From the NCBI GenBank assembly GCA_029778235.1, contig JAKOQS010000043.1:1-46030 (forward strand): 46,030 nt of DNA. Reading direction: 5' to 3'. A model generated the notes under the pieces. It was not told where the DNA came from, searched no databases, and saw nothing but the letters and a program-made list of their open reading frames with translations. A program made the position numbers and the translations under genes. Shown piece by piece: positions 8,004-15,890 of the stretch; the first letter of the stretch is position 1, and every line of letters starts with the position of its first letter. The stretch comes from Chloroflexota bacterium. GTDB lineage: Bacteria > Chloroflexota > Limnocylindria > Limnocylindrales > CSP1-4.

Positions 8004-9275
8004 CTACTCCTCCGGGTCGGGCTCGCCCGAGCCCTTCCAGCCGTCCGGGACCGGCCGCACCAGCCAGACGCCGATCAGCATCGTGATCAGGAGGCTCAGG
8101 ATCGCGACCTGGTAGGCGGGCGTGCCGACCTGCGGGTACAGGATCGCGACGATGAACGTGAACAGCGGCACGCCGATGAGTTGCGACGCCTTGCCCACCA
8201 GCCCGTAGATCCCGTAGAACTGGCCCAGCTTGTCGGGCGGCGACAGCCGGAGCATGAGGACGCGGTCGGAGATCTGCATCCCGCCGAGTCCCGACCCCAG
8301 GAGCGCGCCCGCGATGAGGAAGGTCGGCTTGGTGAGGAGGAGCCCGCCGAGCAGCAGGCCCACCACCCAGACGCCCAGCACGATCATCAGCGTGCGCTTC
8401 GGCCCGATCCGGTCGGAGAGCCAGCCCCAGAAGAACCCGGTGACCACCGCCACGACGGTCAGCAGGAGCAGGACGAACAGCGTCTCCTGGTCGCTGAAGC
8501 CCACCGCGCGGACCGCGAAGACGCTCATGACCACGATCACCGTGTTGAGCGCATCGGTGTAGAAGAAGCGGCCGAGCAGGAACCGGCTCAGGTAGGGGAC
8601 CTCGCGCGCCTCGCGGATGGTCGAGACGATCTGGTTCCAGGACTCGGGGATGTCGGCCAGGCGGAAGATCGCGCCCTTCGCCGGGGGCTCCTTCACGACG
8701 ACGAAGATCGGGATGGCGAACAGGCCGAAGAGGACCGCCGCGACGACGAACCGCTGCTCCACGCTGAACCCGCCGACGAGCAGGACGATCGCGACGAAGA
8801 TCGTCCCCATGTAGCCCACGGCGTTGCCGAACCCGGAGACCTTGCCCCGCGTGTGCGGCGTGCTGACCTCGGGGAGCATCGCGTCGTAGTAGATGAGCGC
8901 CGACTGGTAGCTGAAGTTCGCGATGCTGTACAGGAGGATGCCCAGCGCGATCGGCGGGTACGGGATCAGGGCGCACGGGACGATCGTGAGGACGGTGAAG
9001 AACAGCAGGTACGGGAGTCGCTGGCCGCCCCGGTCGCTGATCTTCCCGAGGACGGGGCTGACGAGTGCGTTCAGCCCGACGGCCACCGCGGACGCGATCC
9101 CCAGCCACAGGTTGCCGTCGGCGTCGCCCAGGCCCTGCGTGAGCAGAAGGCCGATGGCGTTCGAGACGACCGCGAAGCTGAAGATCGTGTTCGCGAAGTC
9201 GTAGAGCGACCAGGCGACCGGCGTGCGGATCCGCCCGTCCACGGAGAGGCCACGGAGCGTCGCGACGACGTTCAC
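8004..9275 (-). CDS. MFS transporter of the UMF1 / Atg22-like family
   Basis: A 423-aa integral membrane protein with about 12 predicted transmembrane segments. The start RTPVAWSLYDFANTIFSFAV is the signature of the Atg22/UMF1 family (bacterial relatives of the yeast vacuolar amino-acid effluxer). LGKISDRGGQR between TM2 and TM3 and the mirrored WGWLSDRIGPKRT in the second half are the MFS motif-A loops. QSALIYYDAMLPE is also typical. The bacterial substrate is not established; amino acids or other small solutes are plausible. The GTG start has GGAGG 7 nt upstream. It is divergent from the ligase-like gene, with facing TATGAT boxes in the 105-bp gap. Confidence 0.9.
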   Translation of the reverse strand: MNVVATLRGLSVDGRIRTPVAWSLYDFANTIFSFAVVSNAIGLLLTQGLGDADGNLWLGIASAVAVGLNALVSPVLGKISDRGGQRLPYLLFFTVLTIVPCALIPYPPIALGILLYSIANFSYQSALIYYDAMLPEVSTPHTRGKVSGFGNAVGYMGTIFVAIVLLVGGFSVEQRFVVAAVLFGLFAIPIFVVVKEPPAKGAIFRLADIPESWNQIVSTIREAREVPYLSRFLLGRFFYTDALNTVIVVMSVFAVRAVGFSDQETLFVLLLLTVVAVVTGFFWGWLSDRIGPKRTLMIVLGVWVVGLLLGGLLLTKPTFLIAGALLGSGLGGMQISDRVLMLRLSPPDKLGQFYGIYGLVGKASQLIGVPLFTFIVAILYPQVGTPAYQVAILSLLITMLIGVWLVRPVPDGWKGSGEPDPEE

Positions 9276-9349
9276 GGCTCGTCCTCCAGCCCTGTCCCGC
9301 GCGGCGGGCGGGCGCCCGGCGTGATCGCCGGATCCTCCCTCGGGCGCCG

Positions 9350-9355
9350 ATCATA
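9350..9355 (-). promoter_or_regulatory. Putative -10 box for the MFS transporter gene
   Basis: TATGAT on the minus strand, about 75 nt before the GTG start at 9275. It lies 13 bp from the same hexamer on the plus strand, so the two divergent promoters would be nearly back to back. Confidence 0.35.
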
Positions 9356-9368
9356 GCGAGCGCGGACG

Positions 9369-9374
9369 TATGAT
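9369..9374 (+). promoter_or_regulatory. Putative leaderless -10 box for the ligase-like gene
   Basis: TATGAT is followed by 6 nt (CGGGCC) and then the GTG start at 9381. There is no room for a ribosome-binding site, so the transcript is probably leaderless. Confidence 0.5.
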
Positions 9375-9380
9375 CGGGCC

Positions 9381-10052
9381 GTGATCACGCCCGAGCGCGC
9401 CGCCTGGCGCCCCATGCAGTACGGCCACCGCCGCGCGGCGGACATCGCGGACCCGATCGTCGAGCCCCTGTGGGACGGGATCCGCGTCCTGGCGCATGTC
9501 GGCGAGGGCACGGTCGCGCTGGTGGACGAGGGCGGCCGCGACGTCACCGACCGGTTCGCGGAGGTCGCCGCGGCGATGGTCCCGGCGATCGCGGCGGACT
9601 CGGCGGTGCTCGAGGGGGTCCTGACGACGCAGGCCACCGAGTCGGGCGAGGGCGCGAAGATCGTCATGGTGCAGGCGCCGACCGCGGGACAGATGGTCGG
9701 CCAGATGTTCATGGGCAAGTCCGGCGAGCGCGCGCTCGGCGGCTCCGGGTCGTCCCGGTCACGAGCGCGGACCTCGGACGTCGTCGCGGTAGTGACGGTC
9801 GATCTGCTCGAGGTGGACGGCACCGAGCTGCTCGACATCCCGCTCCTGGAGCGCAGACGGATCCTGGAGAGCGTCGTGATGGAGGGCGACCTGGTCCGCC
9901 GCGGGGTCTTCGTCCGGCCGCCGATCTCGTCCTACCTGATCAGCTGGCCCGCGCTGGGCTTCACGCACATGGCGTACAAGGCCCAGAACGGGACCTACCG
10001 GCCGGGCGCCACCGCGGACGACTGGACGATCGCCCAGATCCCGCGCCGCTGA
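9381..10052 (+). CDS. DNA-ligase-like adenylation-domain protein lacking the catalytic lysine
   Basis: A 223-aa protein whose course follows the adenylation domain of ATP-dependent DNA ligases (LigD/LigC type). WRPMQY corresponds to the opening P-M-[LQ] motif, VEPLWDGIRVLAHV to motif I, GRDVTDRF and VLEGVL to later strands, VVTVDLLEVDGTELLDIPLLERRRIL to the [VF]DLL.LDG..L...P..ERR segment, and MAYKAQNGTYRPG to motif IV/V. Motif I normally reads EPKWDG; here K is replaced by L30, so the AMP-accepting lysine is missing. The end reads DDWTIAQ rather than DW.K.K, and no OB-fold domain follows. It is therefore probably a non-ligating pseudoenzyme. It is transcribed alone from a leaderless-type promoter. 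Confidence 0.7.
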   Translation: MITPERAAWRPMQYGHRRAADIADPIVEPLWDGIRVLAHVGEGTVALVDEGGRDVTDRFAEVAAAMVPAIAADSAVLEGVLTTQATESGEGAKIVMVQAPTAGQMVGQMFMGKSGERALGGSGSSRSRARTSDVVAVVTVDLLEVDGTELLDIPLLERRRILESVVMEGDLVRRGVFVRPPISSYLISWPALGFTHMAYKAQNGTYRPGATADDWTIAQIPRR

Positions 10053-10116
10053 CGGGCGGCGGGGCGGGGGCGGCGGCGGGGCCGCCGAGGCCGCCCAGGG
10101 CGCCCGCGGCCGCCAC

Positions 10117-11991
10117 CTACTTCGTGGCCGTGACCGACGCGGCCGCGCTCGTCGGCGATGCGCTTCGCGTCGCCCGGTACGTGAAGACTACGCGCGATCC
10201 GATCGGCACCGTGGTCAGCGCGGAGATCGTCGCCGTGACCGTCTGGCTCGCGCCCGGCGCGAGCGTCACCGGCGACGGGGTGGTCGACGTGAAGCCCGCC
10301 ACGACGGGGCTCGCCGTCACGGACCAGGTGAAGGTGGAGGACCCACACGCGGAGCTGTCGGGGTTCCGGATGGTCAGCGCCACCATCGCGGCCGAGCCAC
10401 GGCCCAGCGAGACGAGCGACGGGGTGGCGGTGAGCGTCGGGGTCCCGCGCGTGCACCCGATCGGCGGCGTGGCCGTCGCCGTTGGCGACGGCGAAGGAGT
10501 CGGTGATGCGGACGCCGTTGGGGTGGGCGTCGGCGTGGGCGTCGCACCGGCGGCCGCCGCCACGGCCCGCGCGGCGTTCACGATCCCGGCTCCGCAGCCG
10601 AGCGGGCAGCCGTTGGTCGCGAACGGGTGCGCCGTCTGCTGCATGAGCGTCGTGACCTGCGCCGGCGTGAGTGACGGCTTGACCGCGAACATGAGCGCCG
10701 CAACGGCGGAGACATGCGGGGTGGCCATGCTGGTGCCCGAGTAGCGCGCGTAGGTCGGGGTCGTGGGGCCCTGCGTCCCGGCGTTGAGCGTGGACCACAG
10801 CGAGACGCCCGGTGCCGCGATCTCGACCGCAGACCCGTAGTTGCTGAACGACGCCTTCACGCCGTTGCGGCCGGTGGCCGCCACGGTGATGACGCCAGCG
10901 CAGTTGCCGGGCGCGTAGCTGGCGGCGTTGCTCCCCTGGTTCCCGGCAGCGACGACCACGACGGCCCCGCGCGCGTTCGCCGCGTTGACCGCCGACTGCG
11001 TGGCTGTCGGGCAGACACCGTAGCCGCCGAGCGACAGGCTCACCACCCGCGATGGCGTCGCATTGGCCGGAGCCCCGGCGACCGCCCCGCCCGAGGCCCA
11101 GACGATCGCGTCGTTGATGTCGGAGAAGTAGCCTCCCTGGGTGCCGAGCACGCGGACCGGCTGCACCTTCGCGAGGGGCGCGATCCCCGCGATGCCGGTC
11201 GCATTCCCGGCGGTCGCCACGATCGTCCCCGTCACGTGCGTGCCGTGCCAGCTGCTCGCGTGGAAGCCGTACGCGTCCGTGTACCAGTCGCCGGGGTCGG
11301 ACGGGTCGGCGTCGCGCCCATTGCCGTCGTTCGCGTTCGTGATGTTCGAGACGAAGTCATACCCGGCGACCGTCTGCCCGCTCAGGTCGGGATGGCTTGT
11401 GATGCCGGTGTCCAGGACGGCCACGCGCACGCCGGAGCCGCGGGTGCGATCCCAGGCTCCCAGCAGGTCGATCCCGTAGGTGGTGCCGCTGGCGCCTTCG
11501 CTGAGGTCCCACTGGCCGACGCCGTCGTTGCACGGCGCGAAGCCGCTCCAGCACGGGTCGTTCGGCGGAGAGGCGTCCACGTGGGCGATCAGATCCGGCT
11601 CTGCGTTCGCGACGCCGGGCGTCGCCCGCAGGCTCACCATCGCAGCGCCCATCTCGGCCGACGTGAGCATCCGATCGAAGCGGTAGACGTCGCCGCCCAC
11701 GGCGAGCGTGCGCTGCCAGGCGGCAGGGCGCCGCGCGGCGTCCGCGACGGCGGCGACGCGGTCCGGGCGGGCGCCGACGGACGGCCCGTCCGCCGTGGCG
11801 CCGAACGCGGTCCCGACGGAGCCGTCCACCCAGCGGACGATGACCTGGTCGGACGCTGTCAGGTCGCCGGCGAGCGGGGCGCCCGCGCCCGCGGCGCCGA
11901 CCGCGATGGCGGCGACGAGGACGCTCGCGACAAGCGCAGCGGCGGAGATGGAGGCGCCGATGCGGCCGGCGCGGGCGATGGACGCGGACAT
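10117..11991 (-). CDS. Secreted subtilisin-like serine protease (S8)
   Basis: A 624-aa exported protease. Residues 1 to about 37 form a signal peptide (Arg-rich start, long Ala/Val core). A propeptide region (about 45-140; VIVRWVDG, VYRFDRML, TPGVANAEPD) precedes the S8 domain. The catalytic triad is visible as D in VAVLDTGI (near residue 194), H in HGTHVTG (near 248) and S in SGTSMATPH (near 419), with the oxyanion Asn in AAGNQGSN. A Thr/Pro/Ser linker (about 485-515) leads to an Ig-like C-terminal domain of about 110 residues that may attach to the surface or a substrate. ATG is preceded by GGAGG. It is convergent with the ligase-like gene. Confidence 0.95.
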   Translation of the reverse strand: MSASIARAGRIGASISAAALVASVLVAAIAVGAAGAGAPLAGDLTASDQVIVRWVDGSVGTAFGATADGPSVGARPDRVAAVADAARRPAAWQRTLAVGGDVYRFDRMLTSAEMGAAMVSLRATPGVANAEPDLIAHVDASPPNDPCWSGFAPCNDGVGQWDLSEGASGTTYGIDLLGAWDRTRGSGVRVAVLDTGITSHPDLSGQTVAGYDFVSNITNANDGNGRDADPSDPGDWYTDAYGFHASSWHGTHVTGTIVATAGNATGIAGIAPLAKVQPVRVLGTQGGYFSDINDAIVWASGGAVAGAPANATPSRVVSLSLGGYGVCPTATQSAVNAANARGAVVVVAAGNQGSNAASYAPGNCAGVITVAATGRNGVKASFSNYGSAVEIAAPGVSLWSTLNAGTQGPTTPTYARYSGTSMATPHVSAVAALMFAVKPSLTPAQVTTLMQQTAHPFATNGCPLGCGAGIVNAARAVAAAAGATPTPTPTPTASASPTPSPSPTATATPPIGCTRGTPTLTATPSLVSLGRGSAAMVALTIRNPDSSACGSSTFTWSVTASPVVAGFTSTTPSPVTLAPGASQTVTATISALTTVPIGSRVVFTYRATRSASPTSAAASVTATK

Positions 11992-12209
11992 GGGAGCCTC
12001 CGGCGGTGGCGAGCAGCATCATCGGGGCAGACATCCCGCGGATGTGCCACTGGCCCGAGGGTCCCGGGGGGATGGGCGGGGTGCGCGGGGCCCTCCGGGG
12101 GCCGGGGGCGAGGGGCCGGGGGCGCGGTGCCGCGGCGCGAGGGGCCGCGGCCCCGGGGCGCGGAGCCCGGGGCCATCCTCGGCCCGGGGCGGTCGCGCGC
12201 CTCCCGTGG

Positions 12210-12215
12210 TAGGGT
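12210..12215 (+). promoter_or_regulatory. Putative leaderless -10 box for the glucosylglycerate operon
   Basis: TAGGGT, then 6 nt (CGGTCC), then the GTG of ggs at 12222. The position relative to the start codon is the same as at the ligase-like, response-regulator and murJ genes. Confidence 0.4.
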
Positions 12216-12221
12216 CGGTCC

Positions 12222-13601
12222 GTGCCCCAGTCCGCCCTCACGCCGGCCATCCGCGAGGAGATCGCCCGGGTCGGCAGCGCCGACATCATGGTCGGGATCC
12301 CCAGCTACCGGAACGCGACGACGATCGGCCACGTCGTCCGTGCGGCTCAAGCCGGCCTCGTCCAGTACTTCCCGGACCTCCGCCCCGTCGTCGTGAACTC
12401 CGACGGCGGCTCCGCCGACGGGACCGGACGCGTCGTCGTGGAGACGGAGCCGCCCGACTACGTCGAGCGGATCCTCCTCGTCCGGCCCCAGAACCGCCTC
12501 ACGCGCGTGAGCCTCACGTACCCAGACGTGGACGGGGTCGCCGGGAAGGGCGCCGCCCTGCGGACCCTCTTCCTCATGGCCCAGGAGCTGGGCGTCCAGG
12601 CGCTGGTCGTGGTCGACTCGGACCTCCGGTCGATCGTCCCCGAGTGGATCGAGCTGCTCGCCGGACCGGTCCTCAAGGGCGGCTACGACTTCGTCGCGCC
12701 GCAGTACGCGCGCCACAAGTGGGACGGCACGATCACGAACACCGTCACCTACCCGCTCACCCGAGCCCTGTACGGCCTGCGGATCCGCCAGCCGATCGGC
12801 GGCGACTTCGGGGTCTCCGGCGACCTCGTCGCGGCCTACCTCGAGCGCGACGACTGGGACGACGACGTCAGCCGGTTCGGCATCGACATCTGGATGACCA
12901 CGGCCGCCGTGGCCGGCGGGTTCGCCGTCTGCGAGGCGCGCCTCGGCGCGAAGGTCCACGACCCCAAGGACCCGGGCGCGGACCTGGGGCCGATGTTCCG
13001 CCAGGTGGTCGCGACCGCCCTGCGGCTCGCGGCCGGCAATGCCGAGCGCTGGCTGGACGTGGCCGGAAGCCGGCCGGTGCCCGCGTATGGCTTCGAGCGC
13101 ATCGCCGAGCCGCCGCCGCTCGCGGTGGACACGCTGCGCCTGCTGGGCTCCTTCCACGACGGATCGCACGCGCTGGCCGACACGTGGCGGTCGATGCTCG
13201 CGCCGGGCACCGCGGACGAGGTCCTGGCGCTCGCGGCGGAAGCCGGGCGGCTCTCCGATGCGGCCGACGCGCGGGGCGGTCACGGTGCGGCGGAGTCGCA
13301 CTCGCCCGAGAGCCGGACGGAGGCGCTTGCTGATCTCGTGGCCGCGTTCTCGTTCCCGGATGACCTCTGGGCGCGGGTGGTCTACGACCTGGTCGTGACC
13401 GCGGGCAAGGGCGGCACGGCACCCGACGCCCTCGCCGCGGCCCTCGCGCCGATCTACCTGGGACGGGTCGGCTCGCTCGTCGTGGAGACGCGGCGGATGA
13501 CCGGCGAGGAGGCCGAGGAGCGGATCGAGGCGCAGGCCCGGGCCTTCGAGCGCCTCAAGCCGACCCTGGTGCAGCGGTGGCGAAACGAGGTCGGCGCATG
13601 A
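12222..13601 (+). CDS. ggs: Glucosylglycerate synthase (Ggs-type glycosyltransferase)
   Basis: A 459-aa GT-A glycosyltransferase. Ggs transfers glucose from an NDP-glucose directly to D-glycerate, giving the compatible solute glucosylglycerate in one step. Diagnostic stretches include ADIMVGIPSYRNATTI, VVVNSDGGSADGT, the GKGAALR motif, the metal-binding VVDSDLRSIVPEWIELL, YARHKWDGTITN, LYGLRIRQPIGGDFGVSG and FGIDIWMTT, then GAKVHDPKDPGADLGPMF. The C-terminal half is helical. The GTG start is 6 nt behind a TANNNT box. It heads an operon with a GpgS fusion and glycerate kinase, which supports the substrate assignment. Mannosylglycerate synthases are distant relatives and remain an alternative. 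Confidence 0.82.
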   Translation: MPQSALTPAIREEIARVGSADIMVGIPSYRNATTIGHVVRAAQAGLVQYFPDLRPVVVNSDGGSADGTGRVVVETEPPDYVERILLVRPQNRLTRVSLTYPDVDGVAGKGAALRTLFLMAQELGVQALVVVDSDLRSIVPEWIELLAGPVLKGGYDFVAPQYARHKWDGTITNTVTYPLTRALYGLRIRQPIGGDFGVSGDLVAAYLERDDWDDDVSRFGIDIWMTTAAVAGGFAVCEARLGAKVHDPKDPGADLGPMFRQVVATALRLAAGNAERWLDVAGSRPVPAYGFERIAEPPPLAVDTLRLLGSFHDGSHALADTWRSMLAPGTADEVLALAAEAGRLSDAADARGGHGAAESHSPESRTEALADLVAAFSFPDDLWARVVYDLVVTAGKGGTAPDALAAALAPIYLGRVGSLVVETRRMTGEEAEERIEAQARAFERLKPTLVQRWRNEVGA

Positions 13602-13870
13602 GCGCGAGGCGCGAGGCGGCCCGCGGCGCCGGCGCGATCCGCACAGCGCCGTCCGTCATCGGAGTCACGCCTGTCGGCCGGGCGGGTCCTGTCGGCCGGC
13701 GACCCGTGCCCTCCGCGGCTGCGGCGCTGGCACCGCTGGCACGGCAGTCCGCCGTGGAGCGGCGCTTGCGCTCGTCCTCGCCGCTCCGGCACGGGATCGC
13801 CGTCCACCACCCGCCGATCCGGCCGACGGGACCCGCCGGGCCGGCCACGATCGTGGAGGAGCGCCCGTGA
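13598..13870 (+). CDS. Hypothetical small basic ORF between ggs and gpgS
   Basis: A possible 90-aa product, rich in Arg, Ala, Pro and Val, with no recognised domain. Its ATG overlaps the ggs stop (ATGA) and its stop overlaps the GTG of the Usp-GpgS gene (GTGA), the junction pattern of real genes in this operon. Against it, the composition is low-complexity and such ORFs arise easily at this GC content. It may be only the spacer between ggs and the next gene, which has its own GGAGGAG ribosome-binding site. Confidence 0.3.
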   Translation: MSARREAARGAGAIRTAPSVIGVTPVGRAGPVGRRPVPSAAAALAPLARQSAVERRLRSSSPLRHGIAVHHPPIRPTGPAGPATIVEERP

Positions 13871-15885
13871 TCGAGCCGACCCCGCTCCGGATGCGCGTCC
13901 TGCTCCCCGTCGCGAACCCCGCGACCGCCGAGGAGCTCGTCCGGGTCGCCGCCTCGCTCCTGGACCCCAAGGCGGGGACGCTCACCGCGCTCGGGATCGT
14001 GGAGGTCCCCGAGGAGATGCCGCTCTCCGAGGGCGCGGCGCGTGCGCGGCAGGCGCGGCGGCTCCTCCAGCGCGTCCTGGAGTACGGGCCGCCCGGCACG
14101 CGGATCGAGCCGATCGTCCGGATCGGACGGCGGGCGGCCGACGGCATCCTGGAGGTCGCCCGCGAGGAGGGGTCGGACCTGGTCGTGTTCGGCTGGGCCG
14201 GGACCGGCGGCCACGGCATGCCGCGCCCGGGCATCCCGGCCGCCGGCGCGGACACGGCCGCAGCCGCCCCCGCCCCCGGCCGCCGCCAGCGGAAGAAGCC
14301 CGCCCCGCCGCCGGTCGAGCACGTCTACAGCCCCACGATCGACGCGGTCCTGCGCGACGCTCCCTGCGACATCGCCGTCGTCAAGCAGCGCGGCACCGGC
14401 CCCTGGCGCCGGGTGCTCGTCCCCGTACGCGGCGGCCCCCACGCCGAGCTCGCGGTCCGCTTCGCCGCCGCCATCGCCGAGCGCGACGGCGCGACGCTCA
14501 CGGTCCTGCACCTCCTCCCGTCCGGGGCGTCCGCCGCAGTCCGTGCCCAGGCCGAGAAGGCGCTGGTCGCGTTCGTCCGTCGGTTCGCCCCCGAGGGTGC
14601 CGAGTCGGTCGTCCGAGAGACCAGCAACGTCCGCTCCGCCATCCTCCGCGAGGCCGCTTCCGCCGACCTCCTCGTCATGGGCGCCTCCGCCGTGGATGCC
14701 GGCAACGAGCTCTCCCTCGTGGGCTCCCTGCCCGAGGAGGTCGCCGAGCGCGCGTCCTGCTCCGTCGTCGTCGTCCGGACCCGCGAGCGCATCGGCCGTC
14801 AGACCTTCGAGCAGCTCGCCGCCCGCGCCGACACCCTCGCCGCCGTCGAGCGCGCCGCCGAGGCGTCCCGGTCGGTCCCCGCCCGCGTGGATCGCTGGTT
14901 CGGCGAGAGCAACTTCCACCACGGCGAGTACGACGACCTCGAGCGCCTCGTCGCCCTGAAGGAGCGCCGAGGGCTCACCGTCAGCCTGGTGCTGCCCGCC
15001 CTCAACGAGGCCGAGACCATCGGCCCGATCGTGGCCCGTGCGCGGCGCGACCTGATCGAGCGCGTCCCGCTGGTGGACGAGCTGCTCGTCATCGACTCCG
15101 CCTCCACCGACGACACCGTCCGGATCGCGCGTGACGCGGGTGCGCGCGTGATCCTCCACCCCGACGTCCTGCCGCGGTACGGGAGCTACCGGGGCAAGGG
15201 CGAGGCCCTGTGGAAGAGTCTGTACGAGACGCGGGGCGACATCGTCGCGTGGTGCGACACCGACGTGCGCGACTGGTCGGCCCGGATGGCGTACGGGACC
15301 ATCGGCCCGCTGCTGGAGGAGGAGCGGCTCCAGTACGTGAAGGGCTACTACCAGCGCCCGATCGTCGAGGGTGGCATCCTCCGCGAGGGCGGTGGCGGCC
15401 GCGTGACCGAGCTCGTCGCGCGCCCGCTGGTCAACCTCTTCTTCCCCGAGCTCTCCGGGTTCATCCAGCCGCTCGCCGGCGAGTACGCCGGCCGGCGGAC
15501 CCTGCTCGAGTCGATCCCGTTCTTCACCGGCTATGCCGTGGAGATCGGCCACCTCGTCGACGCGCTCGAGCGCGTGGGACTTGCGGGGCTGGGGCAGGTG
15601 GACCTGGACCGGCGCGTGCACCGCAACCAGGACCTCGAAGGCCTGTCGCGGATGAGCTTCGTCATCCTCCAGGCGGTCATGCGGCGGCTGGAGGAGCGCC
15701 ACCGCGCGCGCCTCTTCGCCGAGCTGGGCTCCACGATGAAGCTGCCCCGGTCCGACGACGACCGGCTCTCGCTCGAGGTCATCGAGCTGGCCGACCACGA
15801 GCGGCCGCCGATGATCCGCATCCCCGAGTACCTCGAGCGCCGCCAGGCGGGCGGCGCGGTCCCGGATCCCCTCGGGATCGGCTGA
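13867..15885 (+). CDS. Fusion of two UspA domains with glucosyl-3-phosphoglycerate synthase
   Basis: A 672-aa fusion. Residues about 8-140 and 170-300 are universal stress protein domains (RVLLPVANPAT and RVLVPVRGGPHAELA; the second has the nucleotide-loop MGAS...VGSLPEEVAERASC and ends VVVVRTRE). An Ala/Pro-rich basic linker separates them. Residues from about 370 are a full GpgS: VSLVLPALNEAETIG, DELLVIDSASTDDT, RGKGEALW, the metal-binding DTD in WCDTDVRDW, YVKGYYQRP, GGGRVTELVARP, FIQPLAGEYAGRR and HRNQDL. GpgS makes glucosyl-3-phosphoglycerate from NDP-glucose and 3-phosphoglycerate, the first step of the two-step glucosylglycerate route. The Usp part may sense ATP or stress. GTG start with GGAGGAG 5 nt upstream. 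No cognate phosphatase (GpgP) is in the window. Confidence 0.88.
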   Translation: MIEPTPLRMRVLLPVANPATAEELVRVAASLLDPKAGTLTALGIVEVPEEMPLSEGAARARQARRLLQRVLEYGPPGTRIEPIVRIGRRAADGILEVAREEGSDLVVFGWAGTGGHGMPRPGIPAAGADTAAAAPAPGRRQRKKPAPPPVEHVYSPTIDAVLRDAPCDIAVVKQRGTGPWRRVLVPVRGGPHAELAVRFAAAIAERDGATLTVLHLLPSGASAAVRAQAEKALVAFVRRFAPEGAESVVRETSNVRSAILREAASADLLVMGASAVDAGNELSLVGSLPEEVAERASCSVVVVRTRERIGRQTFEQLAARADTLAAVERAAEASRSVPARVDRWFGESNFHHGEYDDLERLVALKERRGLTVSLVLPALNEAETIGPIVARARRDLIERVPLVDELLVIDSASTDDTVRIARDAGARVILHPDVLPRYGSYRGKGEALWKSLYETRGDIVAWCDTDVRDWSARMAYGTIGPLLEEERLQYVKGYYQRPIVEGGILREGGGGRVTELVARPLVNLFFPELSGFIQPLAGEYAGRRTLLESIPFFTGYAVEIGHLVDALERVGLAGLGQVDLDRRVHRNQDLEGLSRMSFVILQAVMRRLEERHRARLFAELGSTMKLPRSDDDRLSLEVIELADHERPPMIRIPEYLERRQAGGAVPDPLGIG

Positions 15886-15890
15886 CGGCG

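Noticed and set aside
7863..9356. A 497-codon plus-strand frame opposite the MFS transporter
   Set aside because: Composition is Arg/Asp/Glu/His repeats without domains; the minus strand encodes a clear 12-helix transporter.
12060..12190. G/C-rich block between the subtilase and ggs as terminator or coding sequence
   Set aside because: It is low-complexity G-tract sequence between two divergent starts, so a terminator makes no sense, and no codon pattern supports a gene.
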